Shown piece by piece: positions 25,711-33,527 of a DNA stretch of 64,000 nucleotides. Both the position numbers and the translations under genes were made by a program. The notes under the pieces were generated by a model. It was not told the origin of the DNA. It searched no databases and was given only the letters and a program-made list of their open reading frames with translations. Source of the stretch: Mumia sp. ZJ1417 (GTDB taxonomy: Bacteria; Actinomycetota; Actinomycetes; Propionibacteriales; Nocardioidaceae); assembly GCF_014127285.1 (NCBI RefSeq), contig NZ_CP059901.1:3906001-3970000 (forward strand), in the 5' to 3' direction. How positions within the stretch are numbered: the first letter of the stretch is position 1; every line of letters begins with the position of its first letter.

Positions 25711-26741
25711 CGGGTGGGCCGGAGGCTGGCAAGCGCCCGACGCTCGAGCAGGTCGCCGCGCTCGCCGGCGTCGGGCGTGGCACCGCGTCCCGCGTCATCA
25801 ACGGCTCCCCCTCGGTCGCGCCACAGACCCGCGACGCGGTGATGAAGGCGGTCGCCGAGCTCGGCTACGTCCCCAACCAGGCCGCGCGCTCGCTGGTCAC
25901 CCGCCGTACGGGCGCGATCGCCCTGGTGATCTCCGAGCCCGAGGAGCGCCTGTTCAGCGAGCCGTTCTTCGCCGGTGTCGTCCGCGGGATCTCACAAGTG
26001 ATGGACGAGCGCGACCGCCAGCTCGTGCTCGTGCTCGTGCACGGACCGGCCGAGCGACGCGACGAACCCGCCGCCTACCTGAGCCCGCAGCACGTCGACG
26101 GTGCGCTGCTGCTCTCGCAGCACGAGGGCGACGACCTTCCGCAGCAGCTGCGCGACCGCGGGCTGATGCTCGTGCACGGCGGCCGGCCGCCGGGCGTCGA
26201 GGGCGCCAGCTATGTGGACGTCGACAACGTCGGCGGCGCACGCGCGGCCCTGCGTCATCTGCTCGAGCGCGGGCGGCACCGGGTGGCGACGATCGCAGGA
26301 CCGCCCGACATGCAGGCCGGACGCGACCGCTTGCGCGGCTACCGCGAGGCGCTCGAGGCCGGCGGGATCGCATACGACCCGAGCCTGATCGAACAGGGTG
26401 ACTTCACCGAGCCCGGCGGGTGGCAGGCGATGCGTCGCCTGCTCGCGCGCCACCCGGACGTCGACGCGGTGTTCGCCGCATCCGACCCGATGGCGCTCGG
26501 CGCCCTGCGCGCACTGCGCGAGGCGGGGAGCGCGGTGCCTGCCGACGTCGCCGTGGTCGGCTTCGACGACTCGCCGATGGCGGCGATGAGCGACCCGCCG
26601 CTGACGACCATCAACCAGCCGGCCGACGTCCTCGGCCGCGAGATGGCCGAGATGCTCCTGGCGGCTCTGGCCGACCCGGAGAACGACGAGGCGCGCAGCC
26701 TCGTCCTGCCGACGAGCCTCGTCGTCCGCGGGACGACCTGA
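25707..26741 (+). CDS. cebR: LacI-family regulator, CebR-like repressor
   Basis: A 344-residue regulator starting at ATG 25707 with ATGA overlap of the GH1 stop. The HTH is PTLEQVAALAGVGRGTASRVINGSP, with the hinge VPNQAARSLVTRRTGAIALV. The effector domain has DGALLLS, GHRVATIAGP-like RHRVATIAGPPDMQAGRDRLRGY and FDDSPMA. The presence of two CebR-type operators before cebE, and its place as last gene of that operon, support a cellobiose-released autorepressor role. Confidence 0.92.
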   Translation: MTGGPEAGKRPTLEQVAALAGVGRGTASRVINGSPSVAPQTRDAVMKAVAELGYVPNQAARSLVTRRTGAIALVISEPEERLFSEPFFAGVVRGISQVMDERDRQLVLVLVHGPAERRDEPAAYLSPQHVDGALLLSQHEGDDLPQQLRDRGLMLVHGGRPPGVEGASYVDVDNVGGARAALRHLLERGRHRVATIAGPPDMQAGRDRLRGYREALEAGGIAYDPSLIEQGDFTEPGGWQAMRRLLARHPDVDAVFAASDPMALGALRALREAGSAVPADVAVVGFDDSPMAAMSDPPLTTINQPADVLGREMAEMLLAALADPENDEARSLVLPTSLVVRGTT

Positions 26742-26771
26742 GTCACGGCGTCTCCGGAGGGGCCGGGCTGA

Positions 26772-27425
26772 TCAGGTCGTGAACGCCTCGCCGGTCTCCC
26801 CCGGCTCGGCCGGCGTCGAAAGGATGCCCGTGCACGCCGCGGCCGCGGCTTCAGGATCACCTCGGACGACGGCGACCGCGAGATCGTCGAGCAGCGATCG
26901 GAGCATCGGCGTCTCCTCGGGGTCAGGACACTGGACGGCGAGCATGTCCTCCAGCTCGCCGAGGAGGCTGTTGCCCGCCAGACGGCGTACGCACCGCCAG
27001 ACCTCGTCGAACGTCGGGACGGTGCCGTCGTCGCCGAGCATCGCGATCCGCATCGCCTTCTGCGGGTGGCTCGCCGCCGCACGAGCGACCCCGCCCATGA
27101 CCGCCTCGCGGGCGGCCGCCACCTCCGAGCGAGGGTGGGCAGCAATCCGGCCGGGGAGATCCTCGGCGACCGGTGCCTTCCGGACGAGGGCGCCCACGCC
27201 GTGCCGGACCTCGACCCGTCCCTGGGTCTCGAGGGCGGCGAGCGCCTGCGCGAGCGTGGCGCGGCTGACCCCGAGGTCGCGCGCCAGCTGACGCTCCGAG
27301 GGGAGCCGGTCACCTGGCACCAGGCCCTGCGCGTCGATGAAGTCCGCGATGTGCTGCGCGAGGTGCTCGTACAGCCTCGGACGCTGCACGGGACGGGGCC
27401 CGCGCTGATCGTCGCCCTGGCTCAT
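26772..27425 (-). CDS. GntR-family regulator (MatR-like by position)
   Basis: A 217-residue regulator starting at MSQGDDQRGP. The winged HTH is YEHLAQHIADFI...GDRLPSERQLARDLGVSRATLAQALAALETQGRV, followed by a helical C-terminal domain like FCD but with poorly conserved metal ligands. It is divergent from the MatC-like carrier gene. In Rhizobium a GntR protein, MatR, controls matABC, so the same role for this operon is plausible but inferred. Confidence 0.85.
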   Translation of the reverse strand: MSQGDDQRGPRPVQRPRLYEHLAQHIADFIDAQGLVPGDRLPSERQLARDLGVSRATLAQALAALETQGRVEVRHGVGALVRKAPVAEDLPGRIAAHPRSEVAAAREAVMGGVARAAASHPQKAMRIAMLGDDGTVPTFDEVWRCVRRLAGNSLLGELEDMLAVQCPDPEETPMLRSLLDDLAVAVVRGDPEAAAAACTGILSTPAEPGETGEAFTT

Positions 27426-27438
27426 GAGGGGAGCGTAC

Positions 27439-27496
27439 TTGACATTTGCGCCAGTGGACCAGAGGCTAGGCCACTGAACCTGTGGTCTGCACCACA
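27439..27496. promoter_or_regulatory. Divergent promoter region with two palindromes
   Basis: TTGACA (27439-27444) with GAGGCT 17 bases later forms a plausible plus-strand promoter. CAGTGG (27452-27457) pairs with CCACTG (27471-27476) around it. TGTGGTCTGCACCACA (27481-27496) is a palindrome with 6-bp perfect arms resembling the TGGT-N-ACCA sites of GntR/FadR proteins. Both are candidate operators for the divergent regulator. Confidence 0.6.
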
Positions 27497-27526
27497 TGAC
27501 GTAGCACACACCTGGAAGGGGACCCC

Positions 27527-28885
27527 GTGTCCACCGAAATCGTCGCGCTGGCCGCGCTCGCGCTGGTCTTCCTGATCGCGACCGTCCGCAGCATCAACAT
27601 GGGTGCGCTCGCGCTCGTGGCCGCCTTCATCGTGGGCCTCAGCGTCTTCGGCGACGACACGGACGCGATCATCGCCGGATTCCCGGGCGAGTTGTTCGTC
27701 ATCCTGGTCGGCGTCACCTACCTGTTTGCGCTCGCCAAGAACAACGGCACCGTCGACTGGATCGTCCACGGCGCCGTCCGCGCCGTCCGCGGACGGGTCG
27801 CGCTCGTTCCGTGGGCGATGTTCTTCGTCTGCGCGGTCGTCACCGGCATCGGCGCCGTCAGCCCCGCCGCGGTCGCGATCGTCGCACCGGTGGCGATGGG
27901 CTTCGCGCACCGCTACCGCATCCACCCGGTGATGATGGGCATGATGGTGGTCCAGGGCGCGACCGGCGGCAGCTTCTCGCCGATCGGCATCTTCGGCAGC
28001 ATCACCAACGGCGTCGTCGACTCCAACGACCTCGAGGGCAGCCCGACCTTCCTCTTCCTGGCCGCGATGACTGCCGCCACGCTCGTCGCCGCGATCACCT
28101 ACGTGGTCTTCGGCGGTCGTGAGCTGATCCGCCGTGGCAAGGACGAGCGCGCGCTCGTCGACGTCGGCGCGACCGCCGAGGCCGCGAGCAGCGCGGCGAC
28201 CCGTGGCGCGGTTACGGGGACGCCCGGCTCCGCCATCGAGCAGGGCCTCGGTCGCACCGACGACCTCGACGACCTCGACGACGACACCCGCCTCAACCTC
28301 GAGCGTTCGAGCACCCTCCTCGGTCTGGTCGCACTCATCGTGGGCGCGCTCGCGTTCGACCTCGATGTCGGCTTCACGGCGCTCACCGTCGCGGTGGTCC
28401 TCACCCTGCTCTTCCCGCCGTCGGCACGTGGCGCGGTCGAGAAGATCAGCTGGGGCACGATCCTCCTGGTCGGCGGCATCGTCACCTATGTCAACCTCCT
28501 GCAGAACCACGGCGTCGTGACCTGGCTGGGCGACCGCGTCGCCGAGGTCGGCGCACCCCTCATCGCAGCACTGCTGATCTGCTTCATCGGTGCAGTCGTC
28601 TCGGCGTTCGCCTCGACCACGGGCATCATCGGCGCCCTGATCCCGCTGGCGGTCCCCTTCCTGCTCACCGACCAGGTCAGCGCGATCGGACTCATCGCCG
28701 CGCTCGCGATCTCGAGCTCGGTCGTCGACTGCAGCCCCTTCTCGACCAACGGCGCCCTGATCGTCGCGAACTCCGACGAGAGCCAGCGCGAGATGGTGTT
28801 CAAGCGCCTCATGCAGTGGGGCATGTCCATCGTCGTGATCGCTCCCCTGCTGACCTGGGCAATCCTCGTGCTCCCGACGACGTGA
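27527..28885 (+). CDS. matC: MatC-like dicarboxylate (malonate) carrier, SLC13/ArsB-type permease
   Basis: A 452-residue membrane protein with 10-12 hydrophobic segments. It starts at GTG behind GGAAGGGG. The N-terminal half matches the MatC N-terminal domain: FGDDTDAIIAGFPGELFVILVGVTYLFALAKNNGT and TGGSFSPIGIFGSITNGVV. A hydrophilic loop (about residues 200-255) separates the halves, and SSSVVDCSPFSTNGALIVAN marks the second. MatC family proteins import malonate or related dicarboxylates. The stop overlaps the methyltransferase start (GTGA). Malonate as substrate is an inference. Confidence 0.82.
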   Translation: MSTEIVALAALALVFLIATVRSINMGALALVAAFIVGLSVFGDDTDAIIAGFPGELFVILVGVTYLFALAKNNGTVDWIVHGAVRAVRGRVALVPWAMFFVCAVVTGIGAVSPAAVAIVAPVAMGFAHRYRIHPVMMGMMVVQGATGGSFSPIGIFGSITNGVVDSNDLEGSPTFLFLAAMTAATLVAAITYVVFGGRELIRRGKDERALVDVGATAEAASSAATRGAVTGTPGSAIEQGLGRTDDLDDLDDDTRLNLERSSTLLGLVALIVGALAFDLDVGFTALTVAVVLTLLFPPSARGAVEKISWGTILLVGGIVTYVNLLQNHGVVTWLGDRVAEVGAPLIAALLICFIGAVVSAFASTTGIIGALIPLAVPFLLTDQVSAIGLIAALAISSSVVDCSPFSTNGALIVANSDESQREMVFKRLMQWGMSIVVIAPLLTWAILVLPTT

Positions 28886-29694
28886 GCAAAACGGTGTCCG
28901 GAGACGAGCCCGAGGCGGGCGGCGACCACGCCGCCCGCCTCCGGGCGTCCTTCACCGCCCAGGCCGACACGTTCGAGGAGCCCACGCTCAACGCGGCGTT
29001 CACCTCTGCGCTCGACTGGGTCGTCGAGGCGGCTCAGCCCCATGCGGGCGACCAGTGCCTCGACCTCGCGTCGGGCACCGGGCTCGTCGGGCGGGCACTC
29101 GCGCCGCAGATCGCCCACGTCACCTGCGTGGACAGCACCCCGGCCATGCTCGCGCGCGGACGCGCGGCGGCCGCCGCCGAAGGCCTCACGAACATCACCT
29201 TCGTCCTCGGCGACGCGACCATCCCGGTCGTCCCCGCAGGGAGCGTCGATCTCGGCGTGACCCGGTTCTCCCTCCACCACGTCCCCGATCCGCTGGCCGT
29301 CCTGCGCACGATGGTCGAGGCCTGCCGGCCGGGCGGTCGTGTCGTCGTGCACGACCTCGCGTCGTCGACCGACCCGACGCTCGCCGCCCGTCAGGACGCG
29401 ATCGAGACCTGGCGCGACGACTCCCATCTGCGCACCCCCGTGCTCGGTGAGGTCGCGGCCTGGCTGCGCGACCTCGGCGCCGTGGTCGACCGCACCGACC
29501 AGCGGACGTACGAGCGACCGCTCGAGCCGTGGCTGGCGCAGTCCCTTACACCGCCCGACCGTGCCGTCCACGTGCGGCAGGCGTTCGCCGACGAGCTCGC
29601 CGGCGGCGAGCCCACCGGATTCGCGCCGACGCAGCGCGACGACGACGTCTGGTTCACCCAGACCTGGGAGCTCACCGTCGCCCACCGCCCCTGA
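28882..29694 (+). CDS. Class I SAM-dependent methyltransferase
   Basis: A 270-residue protein from GTG 28882 (VSKTVSGDEPEAGG), overlapping the carrier stop. Motif I is CLDLASGTGLVGRALA, motif II TCVDSTPAMLARGRA, and LGVTRFSLHHVPDPLAVLRTM gives the post-I region of the UbiE/COQ5-type group. It is cytoplasmic. Its job beside a carrier and CoA-transferase is unclear: it could methylate a dicarboxylate or act on an unrelated small molecule. Confidence 0.87.
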   Translation: MSKTVSGDEPEAGGDHAARLRASFTAQADTFEEPTLNAAFTSALDWVVEAAQPHAGDQCLDLASGTGLVGRALAPQIAHVTCVDSTPAMLARGRAAAAAEGLTNITFVLGDATIPVVPAGSVDLGVTRFSLHHVPDPLAVLRTMVEACRPGGRVVVHDLASSTDPTLAARQDAIETWRDDSHLRTPVLGEVAAWLRDLGAVVDRTDQRTYERPLEPWLAQSLTPPDRAVHVRQAFADELAGGEPTGFAPTQRDDDVWFTQTWELTVAHRP

Positions 29695-29749
29695 CCGACG
29701 ACCTGCACCACCGCCGTACCCGCCACGCCCGCACGACCAGGAGCACCGC

Positions 29750-30943
29750 ATGCTGACCGACATCGTCGTCCTCGACCTCACCCGCGCCCTCGCCGGCCCG
29801 CACGCCGCGATGATGCTCGGCGACCTCGGCGCCCGGGTCGTCAAGGTCGAGTCGCCGACCGGAGACGACACCCGTGGCTGGGGACCGCCGTTCGTGGGTG
29901 AGCCCGGCGACGAGGAGTCGACGTACTTCCTGTCGTGCAACCGCAACAAGGAGTCGGTGACCGCCGACCTCAAGAGCGACGCCGGCAAGGAGCTGCTGAC
30001 GCGGCTCGTACGACAGGCCGACGTGCTGCTGGAGAACTTCCGACCCGGTGTCCTCGCACGCCTCGGCTTCTCCGAGGAGCGTCTCCACGAGCTCAACCCC
30101 CGACTGGTGATCTGCTCGATCACCGGGTTCGGGCACGACGGGCCGGAGGGTGGGCGTGCCGGGTACGACCAGATCGCGCAGGGCGAGGCCGGGCTGATGA
30201 GCATCACCGGCCCGTCGCCCGAGGAGCCGACCAAGGTCGGGGTCCCGATCGGCGACCTGCTCGCCGGGATGAACGCCGCGTACGGGGTGGTCGCCGCGCT
30301 GCACGAGCGCCACGCCACCGGCCGGGGGCGGGTCGTGCGGACGAGCCTGCTCGCGAGCATCGTCGGCGTTCACGCCTTCCAGGGCACCCGGTGGACGGTC
30401 GCCGGCGAGGTGCCGCGCGGGATGGGCAACCACCACCCGTCGATCGCTCCGTACGGGCTGTTCCGTACGGCCGACTCGCCCGTGCAGATCGCAGTCGGCA
30501 GCGAAGGGCTGTGGACGCGGTTCGCACCGTTGATCGGGCTCGACCCCGCCGCCGCGCCGTACGCGACCAACCCCGACCGGGTCGGCGGGCGTGAGGGACT
30601 GACCGCGCTGATCGAGGAGCGTTTCGCCGACGAGGGTGCCGAGGTGTGGCTGGCTCGGCTGGCCAACGCGGGCGTCCCCGCCGGCAAGGTGCGCACGCTC
30701 GACGACGTCTATGCGTGGGACCAGACCCGCTCGCAGGGGCTGCTCATCGACGTCGAGCACGAGAGCCTCGGCTCCGTCTCGCTGCCGGGCCCTGCACTGC
30801 GGCTCGACGACAACCCGTATGCCGGCGCGCGTGAGACGCACCTGGCTCCCCCGCGACTTGGACAGCACAACGCATCGATCGCCGCGTGGCTCGACGCCTG
30901 CGAGACGGACGACGCGCGCGGTGGGTCGGAGGCGACGGCGTGA
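29750..30943 (+). CDS. Class III (CaiB/BaiF) CoA-transferase
   Basis: A 397-residue CoA-transferase starting at MLTDIVVLDLTRALAGPHAAMMLGDLGARVVKVE. The catalytic Asp lies in VGVPIGDLLAGMNAAYG, and the C-terminal part has NAGVPAGKVRTLDDV. Class III enzymes move CoA between carboxylic acids. Between a dicarboxylate carrier and a carboxyltransferase-fold protein, it is well placed to make malonyl-CoA (or a related thioester) from the imported acid. GAGCACC is a weak ribosome site; the 55-base gap before it holds nothing else visible. Confidence 0.92.
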   Translation: MLTDIVVLDLTRALAGPHAAMMLGDLGARVVKVESPTGDDTRGWGPPFVGEPGDEESTYFLSCNRNKESVTADLKSDAGKELLTRLVRQADVLLENFRPGVLARLGFSEERLHELNPRLVICSITGFGHDGPEGGRAGYDQIAQGEAGLMSITGPSPEEPTKVGVPIGDLLAGMNAAYGVVAALHERHATGRGRVVRTSLLASIVGVHAFQGTRWTVAGEVPRGMGNHHPSIAPYGLFRTADSPVQIAVGSEGLWTRFAPLIGLDPAAAPYATNPDRVGGREGLTALIEERFADEGAEVWLARLANAGVPAGKVRTLDDVYAWDQTRSQGLLIDVEHESLGSVSLPGPALRLDDNPYAGARETHLAPPRLGQHNASIAAWLDACETDDARGGSEATA

Positions 30944-32454
30944 GCACCCGGTTGAGCGCGCAGGCGCTGATCGACCTCGTGCTCGACGACGGGTCCTTCG
31001 GGTCCTGGGACACGCCGGTCGTCCGAGGCGAGGTGGCGCCCGACTACGCCGCGGACCTCGCCCGTGCACAGGAGCGCTCCGGCACCGACGAGTCCGTCGT
31101 GACCGGCGAGGGCACGATCCACGGGCGCCGGGTGGCGGTGCTCGTCGGCGAGTTCGGGTTCCTCGCCGGGTCGATCGGCGTCGATGCGGCCGAACGGCTC
31201 ACGGTCGCCGTGGAGCGGGCGACCACCGAGGGACTCCCCCTGCTCGCCGCGCCGGTCTCGGGCGGGACGCGGATGCAGGAGGGCACCCCGGCGTTCGTCC
31301 GGATGGTCCAGATCACCGCGGCGATCTGCGCGCACAAGGACGCTGGCCTCCCGTACCTGGTGTATCTGCGCAACCCCACCACCGGCGGCGTCATGGCGTC
31401 GTGGGGATCGCTGGGCCACATCACGGTCGCGGAGCCGGGTGCGCTGCTGGGGTTCCTCGGGCCGCGCGTATACGAGGCGCTGTACGGGGAGCCGTTCCCC
31501 GAGGGCGTGCAGACGTCGGAGAACCTGTACGCGCACGGCATCGTCGACGCGGTGCTCCCGCCGGAGGAGCTGGCCGGGATCGTGGACCGGACGCTGCGCA
31601 TCCTGCAGTCGCCACGGCCGACTGCTCCGGGTCTCGATACGTCCTCGCCTAGCGGCTCGGACTACTCGACCAGTGGGGTCGGCTCGGATCCGTGGGAGTC
31701 CGTCCTCGCTTCGCGCAGCGACGATCGCCCGGGGGTCCGCGCCCTCCTGCGCCACGGCGCGAGCGACGTCGTCCCGCTCAACGGCACCGGCCAGGGCGAG
31801 GCGGGCCACGGGCTGGTGCTCGCGCTCGCCCGCTTCGGGGCGTCGCCCGCCGTGCTCCTCGGTCAGGACCGGCGCGCGCAGACCGCCGACCGGCCGCTCG
31901 GCCCGGACGCCCTGCGTGAGGCGCGCCGCGGCATGCGGCTGGCCGCCGAGCTCGGGCTCCCGCTCGTCAGCGTGATCGACACCCCCGGCGCTGCGCTGTC
32001 CGTCGACGCCGAGCAGGGTGGGCTCGCCGGCGAGATCGCGCGCAGCCTCGCGGACATGGTGACACTCCCCGTCCCGACTCTGACCGTTCTGCTCGGCCAG
32101 GGCACCGGCGGCGGCGCGCTCGCGCTGCTGCCCGCCGACCGCGTCGTGGCCGCGCAGCACGCGTGGCTGTCACCGCTGCCGCCGGAGGGTGCGAGCGCGA
32201 TCGTGCACCGCGTCCCCGACCGGGCAGCGGAGATGGCACGCGCCCAGCGCGTCGGCGCCGCCGCACTCGTCGAGGACGGGACCGTCGACCGCGTCATCGC
32301 CGAGTCGCCCGATGCCGCGCAGGAGCCGGAGGCGTTCTGCCGCCGGGTCAGCGAGGTCGTCGAGGACGAGCTCACGCAGCTGTGGGCGGCCGACGACGTG
32401 GCACGCCGCGCCGCGCGACGAGCGCGCTTCCGCCGCGGACTCGCCGGCGCCTGA
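30940..32454 (+). CDS. AccD-AccA-type carboxyltransferase fusion (candidate malonyl-CoA decarboxylase)
   Basis: A 504-residue fusion starting at GTG 30940 on the CoA-transferase stop. The N-terminal half (about 1-225) is AccD-like: ESVVTGEGTIHGRRVAVLV, VSGGTRMQEGTPAF, TTGGVMASWGSLGHITVAEP, GFLGPRVYEALYG. It lacks the N-terminal zinc ribbon of AccD. The C-terminal half (about 265-500) is AccA-like: LPLVSVIDTPGAALSVDAEQGG, LGQGTGGGALALLPADRVV, SPLPPEGASAIVHR. A 43-bp dispersed repeat encodes the linker. No biotin carboxylase or carrier gene is nearby, so it may work as a biotin-independent decarboxylase, as MdcD-MdcE do; this is inference. Confidence 0.85.
   Translation: MSTRLSAQALIDLVLDDGSFGSWDTPVVRGEVAPDYAADLARAQERSGTDESVVTGEGTIHGRRVAVLVGEFGFLAGSIGVDAAERLTVAVERATTEGLPLLAAPVSGGTRMQEGTPAFVRMVQITAAICAHKDAGLPYLVYLRNPTTGGVMASWGSLGHITVAEPGALLGFLGPRVYEALYGEPFPEGVQTSENLYAHGIVDAVLPPEELAGIVDRTLRILQSPRPTAPGLDTSSPSGSDYSTSGVGSDPWESVLASRSDDRPGVRALLRHGASDVVPLNGTGQGEAGHGLVLALARFGASPAVLLGQDRRAQTADRPLGPDALREARRGMRLAAELGLPLVSVIDTPGAALSVDAEQGGLAGEIARSLADMVTLPVPTLTVLLGQGTGGGALALLPADRVVAAQHAWLSPLPPEGASAIVHRVPDRAAEMARAQRVGAAALVEDGTVDRVIAESPDAAQEPEAFCRRVSEVVEDELTQLWAADDVARRAARRARFRRGLAGA
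31630..31672 (+). repeat. 43-bp dispersed repeat, copy B, in frame in AccD-AccA fusion
   Basis: 41/43 identical to 10120-10162 and in the same coding sense and frame. It encodes LDTSSPSGSDYST in the linker between the AccD-like and AccA-like halves. Confidence 0.85.
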
Positions 32455-32457
32455 CGG

Positions 32458-32640
32458 TCACGCGCGGGCGAAGGTCAGGACGTCGTCGCGATCGGCGAGA
32501 GTCTTGCCGCGCAGACTGGGCGGCACCGTCATCGACAACCAGGGCGCGAGCTCGTACGCGATCCCTTCGACGGTCGTGGCACGTGCCCACACCTGTGCGG
32601 CCGGCGCCGGGAGGACGACGCGGCGGTCGATGACGGGCAC
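32458..32640 (-). pseudogene. SRPBCC-family N-terminal fragment
   Basis: A 60-residue frame from GTG 32640 behind GGAGGTAGGA. The residues RRVVLPAPAAQVWARATTVEG and AYELAPWLSMTVPPSLRGKTL match the beginning of SRPBCC (START-like) proteins, which are normally about 150 residues. The frame then closes with ADRDDVLTFARA and a stop four bases beyond the end of the convergent fusion gene. It looks truncated at its 3' end, but could be expressed because its ribosome site is good and it follows the stress-protein gene closely. Confidence 0.6.
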
Positions 32641-32642
32641 TC

Positions 32643-33527
32643 CTACCTCCGGGGAAGCGTGAGGACGGGCACGGGCACGTGACCCATGATGCGCGGTGCG
32701 TTCGATCCGAGGAAGATCCGGCGGACCGGACCTTCGCGGCTCGACGTCATCACCAGCATGTCCCCCTCGCGCCAGTGCACCTTGTTCACGGCGCCGCGCC
32801 ACGAGTCGGCGACCGCGACGATCCTGTCGGTGACCGGCACTCCGGTCTCCTCCACGAGCGACGCGGCACGCGCCTGGAAGGCGTCGATCTGCTCGCGCCA
32901 CGCCTCGTACACCGCGTCGTCCGCCCGGCGCCCTCCTCCGTCCGGCAGCGCCGGCAGGCGTCGTACGCCGAAGGTCACGAGCCCGAGACCGACGCCTGCG
33001 CGCCGCGCCAGCAGCGTCGTCGCGTCGAGGGCGGAGTCCACGGCGGCGTCGGAGTCGACGGCGAGGACGAGGCGTTCGAGCCGGTCGGTCGGCTCTGACC
33101 AGAACGAGCGCGGGGAGAGCGCGACGGGAAGCGATGCCCGGTGGAGCAGCCAGGTGCTGACGTTGCCGAGCGCGACGTGGCCCATGAGCGCGTCGCCCGC
33201 CGATCCGACGACGAGAATCGACGCGTCTGCGCGTTCGGACGCGGTCACCAGCTCGCGAGGCACCGACCGCGCGGTACGGACGACGGCGTCGACCCGCACC
33301 TCAGGCGGCGGGATCGTCCGCGCCTCGGCCATCGCCTCGGTTGCCATCCCCTCCAGGTGGCGCCGCCAGTCGGCATCCGCACCGGACGCCGCACTCCCCC
33401 GGCCCCACGCGTCGGAGACCACGCAGCACAGCAGCAGGTCCTCCTCGGTGGACGCCGCGATCCGGCCGGCCAGGTGGACGGCGTGCATGCCTCGCCCGTC
33501 GGGGCCGATCCCCGCCACGACGGTCAC
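32643..33527 (-). CDS. Universal stress protein, two UspA domains
   Basis: A 294-residue protein from GTG 33527 (VTVVAGIGPDGRGMHAV), overlapping the permease stop by GTGA. Two tandem UspA domains are seen: residues about 1-140 end in VVGSAGDALMGHVALGNVSTWLLHRASLPV-type ATP loop (split over residues 115-143), and residues about 160-294 end in MTSSREGPVRRIFLGSNAPRIM. It is cytoplasmic and probably nucleotide-binding. Coupling to an amino-acid permease suggests stress-related control of transport, as in other Usp-transporter pairs. Confidence 0.87.
   Translation of the reverse strand: MTVVAGIGPDGRGMHAVHLAGRIAASTEEDLLLCCVVSDAWGRGSAASGADADWRRHLEGMATEAMAEARTIPPPEVRVDAVVRTARSVPRELVTASERADASILVVGSAGDALMGHVALGNVSTWLLHRASLPVALSPRSFWSEPTDRLERLVLAVDSDAAVDSALDATTLLARRAGVGLGLVTFGVRRLPALPDGGGRRADDAVYEAWREQIDAFQARAASLVEETGVPVTDRIVAVADSWRGAVNKVHWREGDMLVMTSSREGPVRRIFLGSNAPRIMGHVPVPVLTLPRR

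Noticed and set aside
29750-30943. Reading the CoA-transferase as an alpha-methylacyl-CoA racemase
   Set aside because: The racemase His/Asp/Glu set seen at 51268-52461 is absent here, and the context with a carrier and carboxyltransferase favours CoA transfer.
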